Assembly (NCBI GenBank): GCA_002689465.1
Contig: NZGJ01000012.1
Span: 2,270 to 39,307 of the forward strand
Source of the DNA: Rhodospirillaceae bacterium
GTDB lineage: Bacteria > Pseudomonadota > Alphaproteobacteria > MPNO01 > UBA830
Length of the DNA: 37,038 nt
Direction: 5' to 3'
Under the pieces are notes generated by a model, which was given only the letters and a program-made list of their open reading frames with translations, made no database searches and was not told where the DNA came from. Shown here piece after piece: positions 16,602 through 25,744 of the stretch. The position numbers and the translations under genes are program-made. The first letter of the stretch is position 1, and each line of letters opens with the position of its first letter.

Positions 16602-17309
16602 TCAGGGCCCGAGGTTCTTCAGAAACAGCTCGGCCGTGCGGGAGTTTGCTATCTGTGCCGCTGCAGCATTGAAATTGTCGCCCCCGACTCGCGCAAATGC
16701 ATGATCGACATCCGGATAGGAGTGAACGGTTATCTGGGCATTGCCGCCAAGCGCGGTTTTGATCGTTGCCTGAGATTCCGGGGAGCAGAACCCATCAAGC
16801 TCTGCAAGGTGCAGAATCAGCGGATTTCTGATTTTCGTCGCCATTTCGAGCGAATCTTCGATCTGTACCGGGTAATATCCGGCGCAGGCATCTGCGTCCG
16901 TGAAACACGCTGTTGCGTATGCCAGACTGCCACCGAGGCAGTATCCGACGGCGCCGACGTTACCTGTGCAGCCACCAAGACCGCGTAGATGGGCAATCGT
17001 TGCTCCAATATCTCCGACGCTTTTTTCGAAATCGGGCAGGAACGCATTCATCAATTCGAATGCCCTGTCCCAGTCGGACTGGCTCTTATCGGTGAGCTGG
17101 ACGCCGGGTTCGATGCGCCAGAACAGATCGGGAGCAACGGCGATATAGCCGTTTTCGGCAAAGCCGTCACACAGATCACGTATGACCTGATTGACACCAA
17201 ATATCTCCTGAAGCACGACGATGCCTGGGCCAGCGCCCGATTCTGGCATGGCGCAATAGGCAGAAAATGAACTGCTGCCATCGGCAGCCTGGATTGAAAT
17301 ATCTGGCAT
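16602..17309 (-). CDS. Dienelactone hydrolase family protein
   Basis: The 235 residues have an alpha/beta-hydrolase fold of the dienelactone hydrolase type. The Cys124-Asp172-His203 triad is present (GYCLGG, ELDGFCSPE, DVDHAFAR), with Glu35 in LQEIFGVN. Classical members open dienelactones in chlorocatechol breakdown, but most genomic homologues have unknown esterase roles. No catechol genes are nearby. It is cytoplasmic, as no signal peptide is visible. It lies upstream of and in the same direction as the oxidoreductase, with 121 bases between. Confidence 0.92.
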   Translation of the reverse strand: MPDISIQAADGSSSFSAYCAMPESGAGPGIVVLQEIFGVNQVIRDLCDGFAENGYIAVAPDLFWRIEPGVQLTDKSQSDWDRAFELMNAFLPDFEKSVGDIGATIAHLRGLGGCTGNVGAVGYCLGGSLAYATACFTDADACAGYYPVQIEDSLEMATKIRNPLILHLAELDGFCSPESQATIKTALGGNAQITVHSYPDVDHAFARVGGDNFNAAAAQIANSRTAELFLKNLGP

Positions 17310-17418
17310 GGTGACCCCCGGGAACTAGACCGAAATTTAGGTTAACCGCTTCTTATTACTAACATAATAGTGCTAAAGAGAGAAAAAGTCACTGCTCAAA
17401 AAGGCGTTTCGACATGCG

Positions 17419-17849
17419 CTATAGCAAACGTGCTGTGCGATTTCCGATGTCTAGAGAGCCCGTTTTGTTATTCAGGCCGTCTTTTCCGGAAAGCCCGCTG
17501 TTCGGCCATTGGCTGTAACTACCCCGTAGGAGGACAGAATTACGGGAATCGGATTGGCGCGGCAAGCGGCACCGACGGCGCAGGGTACCGCGTCACCTCC
17601 TTTTGCGAGGTCGCCATAGGTCCAGGTCTCACCGTAGGTTATTTCTTTCATAACCCTCCAGACGCAATTTTGGTATTGCGAGCGGGGCGGCGCAAGTGGC
17701 AGGTTAAATTCCGTCAATGTGCACTCGAAATAGGCGATAATTTGGCCGGCCGCCTCGGCTAATATTGTTGCCGGTCGGCCGTCTGGGAGACCGTTCGGTT
17801 TATCGCCCCCCAAAAGGCGGGCAAGTTCATTACCCTGCTCGACGAGGGC
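17419..17849 (-). pseudogene. Decayed O6-alkylguanine-DNA alkyltransferase
   Basis: The frame reads as an alkyltransferase: EAAGQIIAYFECTLTEFNLPLAP, VWRVMKEITYGETWTYGDLA, and AVGAACRANPIPVIL. The active site that should be PCHRV reads SSYGV, so the acceptor Cys and its Pro, His and Arg neighbours are all replaced. After TANGRTAGF the expected tail is found only in another frame (GKDGLNNK...), ending at a TAG at 17419. Upstream the frame runs into a TGA at 17850 without a proper start. Alkyltransferase-like proteins also lack the Cys but keep PWHRV, so this is decay and not an ATL protein. It is a second copy beside the Ada-like gene at 1.7-2.5 kb. Confidence 0.8.
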
Positions 17850-17903
17850 TCAATTTCTTCAAAATCAATTTAAACCCCACAGGTTGATCGTTAATGTAGG
17901 ACC

Positions 17904-18551
17904 ATGGAAAGTAGCTATATAGATATCTATTGCGAGCGCGTTGGGCCGGAATTCTGGTCTGAGCCTGTTAATGCAGGGACGAACATTGCGTTTATTGTCG
18001 CCGCATTCTGCTTGGTAAGGATGATCCTACGGGCGGATCGCCCGATCCGCCGCGACCTGGTGGTCTGGGTGTTGACCTTGCTAGTCTTTTTAATCGGGAT
18101 CGGCAGTACGTTATTCCATACTTTTGCGTCGCGCTGGGCACTTTTGACGGATGTCATACCTATCGCATTCTTCATACTGATTTATACATGGTATGCTCTC
18201 CGCCGGCTTGTTGTCGCGCACGCTGGGGTTTGCGCGCTAGGCGTCGCCGCTGTGCTAGGACTTGCTATGGTGGTTCCGCCGCTGACTGGTTTTCGCGGTG
18301 GCTCGTATATCGCAGCGTTGACAGCACTGATCGCGATTGGTGGTTTTCTGTCCCTCGTTCGCCAGCAACCCGCTGGCCCAGCGTTGTTGTTCGCCGCTGC
18401 CGTGTTCGCGGTGTCGCTGACATTACGCACCATCGACGACCCATTTTGCGATGCATTGCCATTGGGTACACATTTTATATGGCATGTGCTGAATGGCTGT
18501 GTGCTGTTTATTGTTGTCCGCGCACTGGTGTTGTTTGGCCGCCGGGCTTGA
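17904..18551 (+). CDS. Ceramidase-family (CREST superfamily) membrane hydrolase
   Basis: The 215 residues contain about seven hydrophobic segments. Alkaline-ceramidase signatures are present: FWSEPVNAGTNIAF near the N terminus, GSTLFHTFASRWALLTDVIPI in the second to third helices, and THFIWHVLNG near the C terminus. The Ser, Asp and His residues in these motifs bind zinc in the eukaryotic enzymes. Bacterial members are common in alphaproteobacteria but their substrates are mostly unknown. Candidates are ceramide-like or other amide-linked lipids. The gene stands alone between two pseudogenes and is itself intact. Confidence 0.88.
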   Translation: MESSYIDIYCERVGPEFWSEPVNAGTNIAFIVAAFCLVRMILRADRPIRRDLVVWVLTLLVFLIGIGSTLFHTFASRWALLTDVIPIAFFILIYTWYALRRLVVAHAGVCALGVAAVLGLAMVVPPLTGFRGGSYIAALTALIAIGGFLSLVRQQPAGPALLFAAAVFAVSLTLRTIDDPFCDALPLGTHFIWHVLNGCVLFIVVRALVLFGRRA

Positions 18552-18617
18552 GCGGTTGGTGCTTGTACAATCATCAGATTCCAACCTTTATCCATCGTTT
18601 TCAAAAAAAGAGTCCAT

Positions 18618-19228
18618 ATGAGCGTTCTTCCCACTTTACAAATCCCCAAACGTTGGCCTGCCGAATACCCTGACATCCTGCGGCTTTAATCTTTGCTGAC
18701 CCCGAATGGCGCGAAGGCTTCAATCATGCGGGAAGAAATGGGTTTGCCCTATGAGCCCCATCTCATATCATTTCGTACCGACGATCAGATGACACCTGAA
18801 TTCTTATCGCTTAACCCGAACAACAAAGTCCCGGCAATTGTCGATCCCGGCGGCCCTCGGGCCAAGCCGGTGGTGCTTTGGGAAAGCGGTGAGATCCTTA
18901 TCTGTCTCGCAGAAAAACCGGAAAGCTGCTGCCCGTCGATCCGGTGGCACGGTATGAGTGTCTGCCGTGACTGATATTCCAGATGGGCGGCGTCGGCTCG
19001 ATGTTCGGCCAACTTGGCCATTGCTATCAATTTGCCGCCAATAAAATCACTGACGATTACTCGATTGCCGATATCGCTACCTTCCCGTGGGTCAGGGTGG
19101 TCGACGGTTTCTATGGTGCGGGCGAACTGGCTAGCATTGACGATTTCAAGTGCGTCAATGCCTGGGTCAGCCGTTGTGAAGCCCGGCCGGCATCGAAGGT
19201 AGGGCTATATACACGTTTGCGGGGATAA
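18618..19228 (+). pseudogene. Broken glutathione S-transferase (YghU/YfcG-like)
   Basis: Starting from ATG 18618 the sequence reads PKRWPAEYPDILRL, a TAA in place of the usual Tyr, then SLLTPNGAKASIMREEMGLPYEPH and LNPNNKVPAIVDPGGP. After LAEK a one-base loss shifts the frame. The expected TGKLLPVDPVARYECLP continues in the new frame and meets a TGA where relatives have Trp. It then goes on as FQMGGVGSMFGQLGHCYQFAANKI. About 35-40 residues of the helical domain are then missing before DYSIADIATFPWV. Two nonsense changes, one frameshift and an internal deletion make this a pseudogene. The intact enzyme would use glutathione for disulfide or peroxide chemistry. Confidence 0.9.
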
Positions 19229-19316
19229 CACCCTATCGTGACCTTGCCCACGGTAACGGGTATTAGTAAGGGCTCAATGAGTGCATACTGCGTCTAAATT
19301 AGCATTGGTGAATATT

Positions 19317-19727
19317 ATGGAAACGGTTAGTACGTCGGTCTTGGGTCTACCCCTTTTTTTGGCATATCTGGCTGTCGCTGCGGTGCTAACGGGCATTTAT
19401 ATCGTGGTTTATATGTGGGTAACCCCGCATGCCGAGATCAAGTTGATCCGCGACAATAATCTCGCGGCGGCCGTTGCGTTTGCCGGCAGCCTCATCGGGT
19501 TTTCCCTGCCGCTCGCCAACACTATCGCTGGATCGGTTAGCCTGGTCGACTGCGGGATCTGGGGGTTGATAGCGCTGGCGGTACAGATCGTGATTTATTT
19601 TGTGGCACGTATCCCGATGCCTAGGATGTCCGAGCGGATCGAGAGCGGTGAAATGGCTAGCGGTGTCTGGCTTGGCTCGGCATCGCTTGCCGGTGGGCTG
19701 TTGAATGCGGCATGTATGACGTATTAG
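19317..19727 (+). CDS. DUF350 (YjfL-like) membrane protein
   Basis: The 136 residues have four hydrophobic helices. The family pattern is present, with a polar DNNLAAAVAFAGSLIGFSLPLA stretch in the middle and VDCGIWGLIALAVQIVIYFVARI after it. The function of DUF350 is unknown; in E. coli the relative YjfL is an inner-membrane protein. ATG 19317 is preferred to GTG 19281, since the family starts just before the first helix; neither has a strong ribosome site. It ends 16 bases before the convergent dnaJ stop. Confidence 0.85.
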   Translation: METVSTSVLGLPLFLAYLAVAAVLTGIYIVVYMWVTPHAEIKLIRDNNLAAAVAFAGSLIGFSLPLANTIAGSVSLVDCGIWGLIALAVQIVIYFVARIPMPRMSERIESGEMASGVWLGSASLAGGLLNAACMTY

Positions 19728-19743
19728 CGAAGCGCCTGTTGGG

Positions 19744-20889
19744 TCAATCCGTCAAATCGTCCCACAACTCCTTTACCCGGGAGAAGAAACCTTCGGATTC
19801 GGGACTTGTCGTGGTCTGGCCCTTGGCTGGTTTTTCACCGGCGAATTCACGGAGTAGCTCTTCTTGCCGCTTTGATAGGTTGACCGGCGTTTCCACATTC
19901 ACGTCGATATACATGTCGCCGCGCGCTTGACTGCGTAATACCGACATGCCCTTGTTGCGCAGTCGGAACTGATGTCCGGATTGGGTGCCCTTCGGCACCG
20001 TCACCTTGGCGCGTTTACCTTCTATGGTGGGCACCTCTACCGATCCGCCCATTGCTGCCGTGGCCATCGGGATTGGTACACGGAGGTGCAGGTCGGCACT
20101 GTCGCGCTGAAACATGCGGTGCGGCGCCACAGCAACGAATATATACAGATCACCCGCCTGGCCGCCCATGGAGCCGGCCTCGCCCTCGCCTGAGAGACGA
20201 ATACGGGTGCCGTCCTGGACGCCTGCCGGAATGGAAACCTTTAGCTTCTTTTCCTTTCGTACGCGCCCAGTTCCACTGCAACTGCTGCACGGATTCTCAA
20301 TAACCTGCCCGGCACCGTTACAGGTCGGGCAAGTCCGTTCAATGGTGAAAAAACCTTGTTGGGCCCTGACTTTACCGCGACCATGGCACGTGCCACAGGT
20401 CGACGGCCGAGACCCTTTTGCAGCGCCAGTACCGTTGCAGTCTTCGCAACTTACTGCCGTTGGCACGCGTATATGGGTTTCGCGTCCATTGTATGCGTCT
20501 TCAAGGCTGATCTGCATGTTGTAACGCAAATCGGCGCCATGTGTCGTGCCACCTTGGCTACGCCCGCCGCCGCCAAAATCGCCGAACATCTCGTCAAAGA
20601 TATCTGCAAAGCCACCCCCACCGCCAAAACCGAACCCGCCACCTCCTTGGCTCGGGCCACCGTTCTCAAATGCCGCGTGGCCATACTGATCGTAGGCGGC
20701 ACGTTTTTCGACATCTTTCAGAACGTCGTAGGCTTCGTTGGCTTCCTTGAATTTTGCTTCCGCCGCCGCGTCATCCGGATTTCGGTCGGGATGATACTTC
20801 ATCGCGAGTTTTCGATAGGCGCTTTTCAGCGCGGACCCGTCCGCGTCCCGTTTAACACCTAGGGTCTCATAATAATCCGTTTTGGCCAT
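19744..20889 (-). CDS. dnaJ: Chaperone DnaJ (Hsp40)
   Basis: DnaJ brings unfolded clients to DnaK and stimulates its ATPase. The order of domains in the 381 residues is complete: a J domain with the HPD motif (YHPDRNPDD), a Gly/Phe-rich linker, four CxxCxGxG zinc repeats ([32 protein letters not shown]), and two C-terminal substrate-binding domains. ATG 20889 has AAGG nine bases upstream. It follows dnaK by 89 bases on the same strand and is probably co-transcribed with it. Confidence 0.98.
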   Translation of the reverse strand: MAKTDYYETLGVKRDADGSALKSAYRKLAMKYHPDRNPDDAAAEAKFKEANEAYDVLKDVEKRAAYDQYGHAAFENGGPSQGGGGFGFGGGGGFADIFDEMFGDFGGGGRSQGGTTHGADLRYNMQISLEDAYNGRETHIRVPTAVSCEDCNGTGAAKGSRPSTCGTCHGRGKVRAQQGFFTIERTCPTCNGAGQVIENPCSSCSGTGRVRKEKKLKVSIPAGVQDGTRIRLSGEGEAGSMGGQAGDLYIFVAVAPHRMFQRDSADLHLRVPIPMATAAMGGSVEVPTIEGKRAKVTVPKGTQSGHQFRLRNKGMSVLRSQARGDMYIDVNVETPVNLSKRQEELLREFAGEKPAKGQTTTSPESEGFFSRVKELWDDLTD

Positions 20890-20978
20890 ACTCAAAGCCT
20901 TCTATGCGACGTCGCGATCTATGAACGCACCGGTGCGGTGTCGTCGAACCATCTGCGTCACCACTCACTGGTGGCCCA

Positions 20979-22928
20979 TTAGGCCGATTTGTCTTTGGGC
21001 TGGTCCTCATCCACTTCTTCGAAATCGGCATCGACCACGGTGGCATCATCGCCTCCAGCCTGATCGCCGCCCGCATTACCTCCGATGTCGCCCATGTCGG
21101 GCCCACTGGCCGCAGCGTCTTCTTGCTGTGCTTTGTACATGGCCTCACCCAGCTTTTGGGCGGCCTGAGCTAGTACATCAGTCTTGGCGGTGATGGCTTC
21201 GATATCGTCCTCTTCGAGAGCGGATTTCAGGTCGGCCATGCTGGCTTCGATAGCCGTTTTATCCTCGTCTGATAATGCCTCGGCATGTTCGGACAGTGTC
21301 TTTTCGGTCGAGTAAATTAGACCGTCTGCATTGTTACGAGCCTCCACTGATTGACGTCGCTTCTTGTCATCCGCGGAATTCTGCTCGGCATCCTGAACCA
21401 TCTGTTCGATATCTTCGTCGGATAAGCCACCCGATGCCTGTATACGAATCGTCTGTTCTTTGTTCGTCGCCTTGTCCTTGGCGCCTACATTAACAATGCC
21501 ATTAGCGTCGATATCAAACGTGACCTCGACCTGCGGCACGCCGCGTGGTGCCGGTGGAATGCCGATAAGATCAAATTGACCAAGCAACTTGTTATCAGCG
21601 GCCATCTCACGTTCGCCTTGGAACACGCGGATGGTGACTGCGTTCTGGCTGTCTTCGGCGGTTGAGAACACTTGACTTTTCTTGGTCGGGATCGTTGTGT
21701 TTCGGTCGATAAGGCGGGTGAATACGCCTCCTAGTGTCTCAATGCCGAGCGACAGTGGTGTGACGTCTAGCAGCAGCACGTCTTTCACGTCACCCTTCAA
21801 CACACCAGCTTGGATCGCAGCACCGATGGCGACGACCTCATCCGGGTTGACGCCGCGATGTGGTTCGCGCCCAAAGAAATTATTAACTGTCTCTAAAACC
21901 TTGGGCATACGGGTCATGCCGCCGACCATAATCACTTCGTCGATCTCGCCCGCCGACACGCCAGCATCTTTAAGGGCTGCCTTGCATGGCCCGATAGTTC
22001 GATCAATTAGGTCGTCGACCAGTGCTTCAAGCTTAGCGCGTGTCAGCTTCAGGTTGAGATGTTTTGGTCCAGCCTGATCCGCCGTGATGAACGGCAGGTT
22101 GACCTCGGTCTGCGACGAGCCGGAAAGCTCGATCTTAGCTTTTTCAGCGGCTTCCTTTAATCGCTGCAGAGCAAGCTTGTCTGCGCGCAGGTCGATCGCA
22201 TTCTCTTTTTTGAACTCGTCGGCTAGGTAATCCATAACACGGGCATCGAAGTCCTCACCGCCGAGGAATGTATCACCATTGGTGGATTTTACCTCGAAAA
22301 CGCCGTCACCAATCTCTAGCACGGACACGTCAAACGTACCGCCACCCAAATCGTAGACCGCGATTGTGCCGGCTTCCTTCTTCTCAAGGCCATAGGCAAG
22401 TGCTGCCGCAGTCGGCTCATTAATAATGCGCAGGACGTCTAGCCCCGCGATTTTGCCGGCATCCTTCGTCGCCTGGCGCTGTGAATCGTTGAAATATGCA
22501 GGGACTGTTACAACGGCTTCGGTCACTTCCTCGCCAAGGTGCGCTTCGGCGGTTTCCTTCATTTTCTGCAGAATGAACGCTGAGACTTGGCTTGGCGAAT
22601 ATTTCTCGCCGTCAGCCTCCACCCAGGCATCACCGTTATCGGCTTTAACGATCTTGTATGGAACAAGATCCATATCTTTCTGCGTCGTTGGATCGTCGAA
22701 CGGCCGGCCGATCAGCCGTTTGATTGCGAATAACGTGTTTTCCGGATTGGTTACAGCCTGGCGTTTTGCGGCTTGGCCGACAAGGCGCTCGTCGCCTTCG
22801 GTGAATGCTACCATAGACGGCGTAGTGCGCGCGCCTTCCGAGTTTTCGATGACGTTGGCGTCAGAACCTTCCATCACGGCAACGCATGAATTTGTAGTTC
22901 CGAGATCGATACCGATTGCTTTACCCAT
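20979..22928 (-). CDS. dnaK: Chaperone DnaK (Hsp70)
   Basis: DnaK is the cytoplasmic Hsp70 ATPase. The 649 residues begin [21 protein letters not shown]. The other nucleotide-binding signatures are present: [13 protein letters not shown] and [13 protein letters not shown], plus [10 protein letters not shown]. The hydrophobic linker is [16 protein letters not shown], and the lid ends in the acidic tail [13 protein letters not shown]. It is upstream of dnaJ. Its partner grpE is about 2.1 kb further upstream, behind decayed genes, so dnaK must have its own promoter; a candidate is listed at 23025-23054. Confidence 0.98.
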   Translation of the reverse strand: MGKAIGIDLGTTNSCVAVMEGSDANVIENSEGARTTPSMVAFTEGDERLVGQAAKRQAVTNPENTLFAIKRLIGRPFDDPTTQKDMDLVPYKIVKADNGDAWVEADGEKYSPSQVSAFILQKMKETAEAHLGEEVTEAVVTVPAYFNDSQRQATKDAGKIAGLDVLRIINEPTAAALAYGLEKKEAGTIAVYDLGGGTFDVSVLEIGDGVFEVKSTNGDTFLGGEDFDARVMDYLADEFKKENAIDLRADKLALQRLKEAAEKAKIELSGSSQTEVNLPFITADQAGPKHLNLKLTRAKLEALVDDLIDRTIGPCKAALKDAGVSAGEIDEVIMVGGMTRMPKVLETVNNFFGREPHRGVNPDEVVAIGAAIQAGVLKGDVKDVLLLDVTPLSLGIETLGGVFTRLIDRNTTIPTKKSQVFSTAEDSQNAVTIRVFQGEREMAADNKLLGQFDLIGIPPAPRGVPQVEVTFDIDANGIVNVGAKDKATNKEQTIRIQASGGLSDEDIEQMVQDAEQNSADDKKRRQSVEARNNADGLIYSTEKTLSEHAEALSDEDKTAIEASMADLKSALEEDDIEAITAKTDVLAQAAQKLGEAMYKAQQEDAAASGPDMGDIGGNAGGDQAGGDDATVVDADFEEVDEDQPKDKSA

Positions 22929-23325
22929 AATAGTACCCCGCTTTTCGGCAGACTCCGACGGCCCTCTCGGCGCCGATGGTTATCCCCCGAGGTTTCACTA
23001 AACCCCAATTAAATGGATTATTCGTTATATAAGAAGCTTAAAGAGCTCTTACAATAGCTTAGAGCACTCAATAGCTACGTATTTTACTTTTACGGCTGCT
23101 TCTTCCGCCTGCTGCTGATGTATCCCGTCGAGATTTTGGTCTTGTCATCGTGTGTTCGGTTCCGCTAGTTACAGTAATCCTGGAAGTTTGCACTTTATCA
23201 GATTATTTTTCAGTACCCCTGCCTCTTCGCTCGTTGTCCGGCTTGGCCAGACACATTGGCCGCATAGCGGGTTGGTTTAAAAGTCACGCCGGGTCGATAA
23301 AAATCCTAATGTGATGCCCTCAAAG
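22929..23325. other. dnaK upstream region without genes
   Basis: These roughly 400 bases hold the dnaK leader and its candidate promoter, then AT-rich sequence. No frame in the 23060-23325 part looks like a gene. A single CIRCE-like half site (GAGCACTC near 23063) has no partner arm. Confidence 0.4.
23025..23054 (-). promoter_or_regulatory. Candidate heat-shock (RpoH-type) or sigma-70 promoter of dnaK
   Basis: On the minus strand TTGTAA (23054-23049) precedes CTTATATAA (23033-23025). This reads as TTG-N18-CTTATAT, close to the alphaproteobacterial RpoH pattern CTTG-N17-18-CYTATNT. It would give a leader of about 90 bases before the dnaK ATG. Confidence 0.45.
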
Positions 23326-23795
23326 TCAGAGCGCGCAGACCGACCATACGAAAACATATGTGAGGGCCATCAACTCGGCCTCGCCGCCTGCTTCAGCAAG
23401 CCTTTTATATATGATTCATCGGTCGTCAGGCGGCGGCAGCCGGAACCAGCGCTGATCGATTAGGGCAGCGATAAACGAACGACCATTGTTCCCGTCGAAC
23501 TCGTCTTGCTGGCCGGTGCAGGTGACGAATTCATGATGTCTGGGCGGTTCTATAATCATTCAGATTATTATTAGTCCAAGGTCCAGCATTGGGTCATCGT
23601 CCGTTACAGTATATCCGATGACTTCGTTGTAAATTTGTGTATCCGGTCTAGATTGAATGGATTGCGCGGGTTGCCGCTAAGAGCTTCCCGAACGGGCACA
23701 GCCGCCCTTGCCCATTCCAATTGTGTATATTTAAAAGGGTGGTAGCGTAACGCATGGTTAGGATCGACACGATTAAGGCGGGCGCATCTCGCCGC
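23326..23795 (-). pseudogene. Unrecognised decayed protein-coding gene
   Basis: Downstream of the egtB remains, the minus strand reads like a protein broken over two frames. The first frame, about 23795-23604, gives RVDPNHALRYHPFKYTQLEW followed by ARAAVPVREALSGNPRNPFN. After a shift near 23640, the next frame gives TQIYNEVIGYTVTDDDPMLDLG, a TGA (23560-23562), PPRHHEFVTCTGQQDEFDG and FIAALIDQRWFRLPPPDDR. A TGA at 23416 follows, then RLAEAGGEAELMALTYVF and a final TGA at 23326. The amino-acid composition and lack of low-complexity argue for former coding, but I cannot name the family. It is not egtD by eye. Confidence 0.5.
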
Positions 23796-23810
23796 TCACG
23801 GGCTTGAGGC

Positions 23811-24800
23811 TCACGCGCAGAGCCGGAATCTGCAAAATGCCCATCGCTGGTGAGGTTAGAAGAAATTGCGGTAGCTGATCCGGGCGTGCCCCGGTGGGGC
23901 CGCAAAACGCGCTCTGCACCGCACCACCCGGCTCACCAAGGTTTTACATTATATTCGCCGACTGCACCGGTGGCGAGCTTGAAGCCGGAGTCGGCAGAAT
24001 AAGTACTTTATGTCCATTCCTAGACATCGCTCATCAACTGAGGAGACCCTGATGCCTTCGTATCTTCCTCGGTAATCGGGCGCAAAACTCGGAGGCCAAC
24101 CGGTTAACCCCGCCCTCATTGACGGCATCGCATCCGAATTGACGCGCTGCGATCTTGCATTCAGGCTTTGTCGGCAGGGGCTTACCGGCCCAGAGGGTAC
24201 TTGCGGCCGCTTCATAAAAGCTGATACGGACGTCGACGGCATCGGAATAGACCGGGCACATGCTGGCAAAGGCAACTCATCCCAACAGTCGCACCCGTTT
24301 TCGTGCCAATAAAGTGGTGAGGTACCGCCATCGCGATGCCAAAATTCTGGCCGCTGGTAGCCGCCGTCTTCGACAAACTCGAGATACTCGCTATTGGTGA
24401 CCGCGCGAGACGCGATGGATAAATCGCCGACCAATGCTTCATGGACGGCCCCTTCATTGATGTGGGCGCGATACGCCACGACCTCATCATTAGAAGGGCG
24501 CGTCAGCAGACTTCGATCCGGTGGCGCAAGATGTGGACCTCAAAACTTTTAGTAGCAATTGAGCAAAAGATTGAATGCTGGATCGAACCCCTAATACCCC
24601 GCGGGATGCGGCTTCCGAATAAAGGGCCTCAAAAAACCAGCTGACCTGGACTAGATACCATTTTGTTGGACTGACATCTGGCATCGACTGGATTTGGCGG
24701 TCGTCAACCTACAGGTGCTCGACGATTTGTTCGGTCTGATTGCGAGCGGCGACGAAATGGCTGATGTAACTATCGCGGTGGTCGGTTACTTCGGGCTTGA
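23811..24800 (-). pseudogene. Shattered ergothioneine-biosynthesis gene egtB
   Basis: Pieces of EgtB, the iron enzyme that joins hercynine to a thiol, appear in order on the minus strand. The N-terminal piece VAARNQTEQIVEHL is followed by a TAG (24709-24711), then DRQIQSMPDVSPTKW and VSWFFEAL. AYRAHINEG is joined directly to LSIASRAVTNSEYLEFVEDG, so about 100 residues are missing, including part of the DinB-like domain. YQRPEFWHRDGGTSPLYWHENG follows, then SFYEAAASTLWAGKPLPTKPE in another frame. FKLATGAVGEYNVKPW ends at a stop, and the C-terminal PPGHARISYRNFF is also followed by a stop. Several frameshifts, nonsense codons and the deletion exclude function. Confidence 0.88.
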
Positions 24801-25036
24801 GCGTGTGAGGGGTTCGATCGGCATAATCTGCTTGCGCATCAATTTAACGCCCACCCTTCTAGAATCCGCCGAGAGGAGGCAAACAAAAGAGAAGGATGGT
24901 GCCCAAGAACTGCCATAAGATCTTTTTGTCTCTCCAATCTAAATCAGCAAAAATATGGGGACAACTACCATCCTGCTCTGCGCAGAAACAATTGGCAATC
25001 AACGCCCGATGCAATGCAGCCTTAACAGCGTCTTAG

Positions 25037-25681
25037 CTACACTGTTGTGTCGATCTCGTCTCTTGTTCCCGTGTCTTCGGGCAATGCCTTGGCGATGCCC
25101 ACTTTGGCTGGCCGCAGCAGGCGATCGTGAATGATGTAGCCGGTTTCTATTACTTGCATCACTGTACCGTGCGGGGCGTCGTTGGTGGGGATTTCAAACA
25201 AAGCTTCATGGAACTGGGGGTTGAATTTCTCACCCATCGGTTCGATCCTCTGAATTTTGTGGCGCTCGAGCGCCGACAGCAGTTCTTTTTCGGTCAGCGC
25301 TATTCCCTCAATAAAACCGAGCAGCGCGGCACCATCCGGATCGCCTTCTTCTGGGATCGACTCGATCGCGCGCCGCAGATTATCGGCGACAGTTAGCATG
25401 TCACGAGCGAAATTGGCGGAAGCGTATTTCAGGGCCTCTTCCCGATCCTTTTGCGAGCGCCGCCGCAGGTTTTCCATCTCAGCTAGGTTGCGCAGAAGTT
25501 TGTCTTTTAGCTCTGCGATTTCGGATTCCGGGTCGGCCATCGTGTCGACTTTCACCTCGACATCGGCCTTTAATTCTTCGCCGACCTCGTCCTCGCTGGC
25601 TTGTTCTTCGACGTCCGCGGCTACGTCTGTCGCGGCGGTTTTTTCCTCGGGGGTTTCGCTATTCTTTTCCTGATCGCTCAC
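25037..25681 (-). CDS. grpE: Nucleotide exchange factor GrpE
   Basis: GrpE releases ADP from DnaK. The 214 residues begin with a low-complexity acidic stretch (to about 50), followed by a long coiled coil (ELKDKLLRNLAEMENLRRRS and onward). The C-terminal beta domain has NPQFHEALFEIP and the signature VMQVIETGYIIHDRLLRPAKVGIAK. The start is GTG 25681; no ATG is near it in frame and the ribosome site is weak. It follows hrcA by 63 bases on the same strand, so the pair is likely one operon. Confidence 0.97.
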   Translation of the reverse strand: MSDQEKNSETPEEKTAATDVAADVEEQASEDEVGEELKADVEVKVDTMADPESEIAELKDKLLRNLAEMENLRRRSQKDREEALKYASANFARDMLTVADNLRRAIESIPEEGDPDGAALLGFIEGIALTEKELLSALERHKIQRIEPMGEKFNPQFHEALFEIPTNDAPHGTVMQVIETGYIIHDRLLRPAKVGIAKALPEDTGTRDEIDTTV

Positions 25682-25744
25682 GTTTTCTGCTTTCTATTGA
25701 GTTGTCTTTGGCGTCAACGACCGCCTAAGGCCCGGCAGCCACTC

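Noticed and set aside
23057-23070. CIRCE-like sequence (GAGCACTC) upstream of dnaK
   Set aside because: Only one imperfect arm is present and no matching GAGTGCTAA arm follows at the right distance.
23326-23562. In-frame TGA codons in the unknown decayed gene as possible recoding (Trp or selenocysteine)
   Set aside because: Other genes in the window use TGA as a normal stop, there is a frameshift in the same gene, and the neighbour egtB is plainly dead.
24441-24918. Plus-strand frames over the 24.4-24.9 kb region
   Set aside because: They run antisense to recognisable EgtB segments; the coding signal is on the minus strand.
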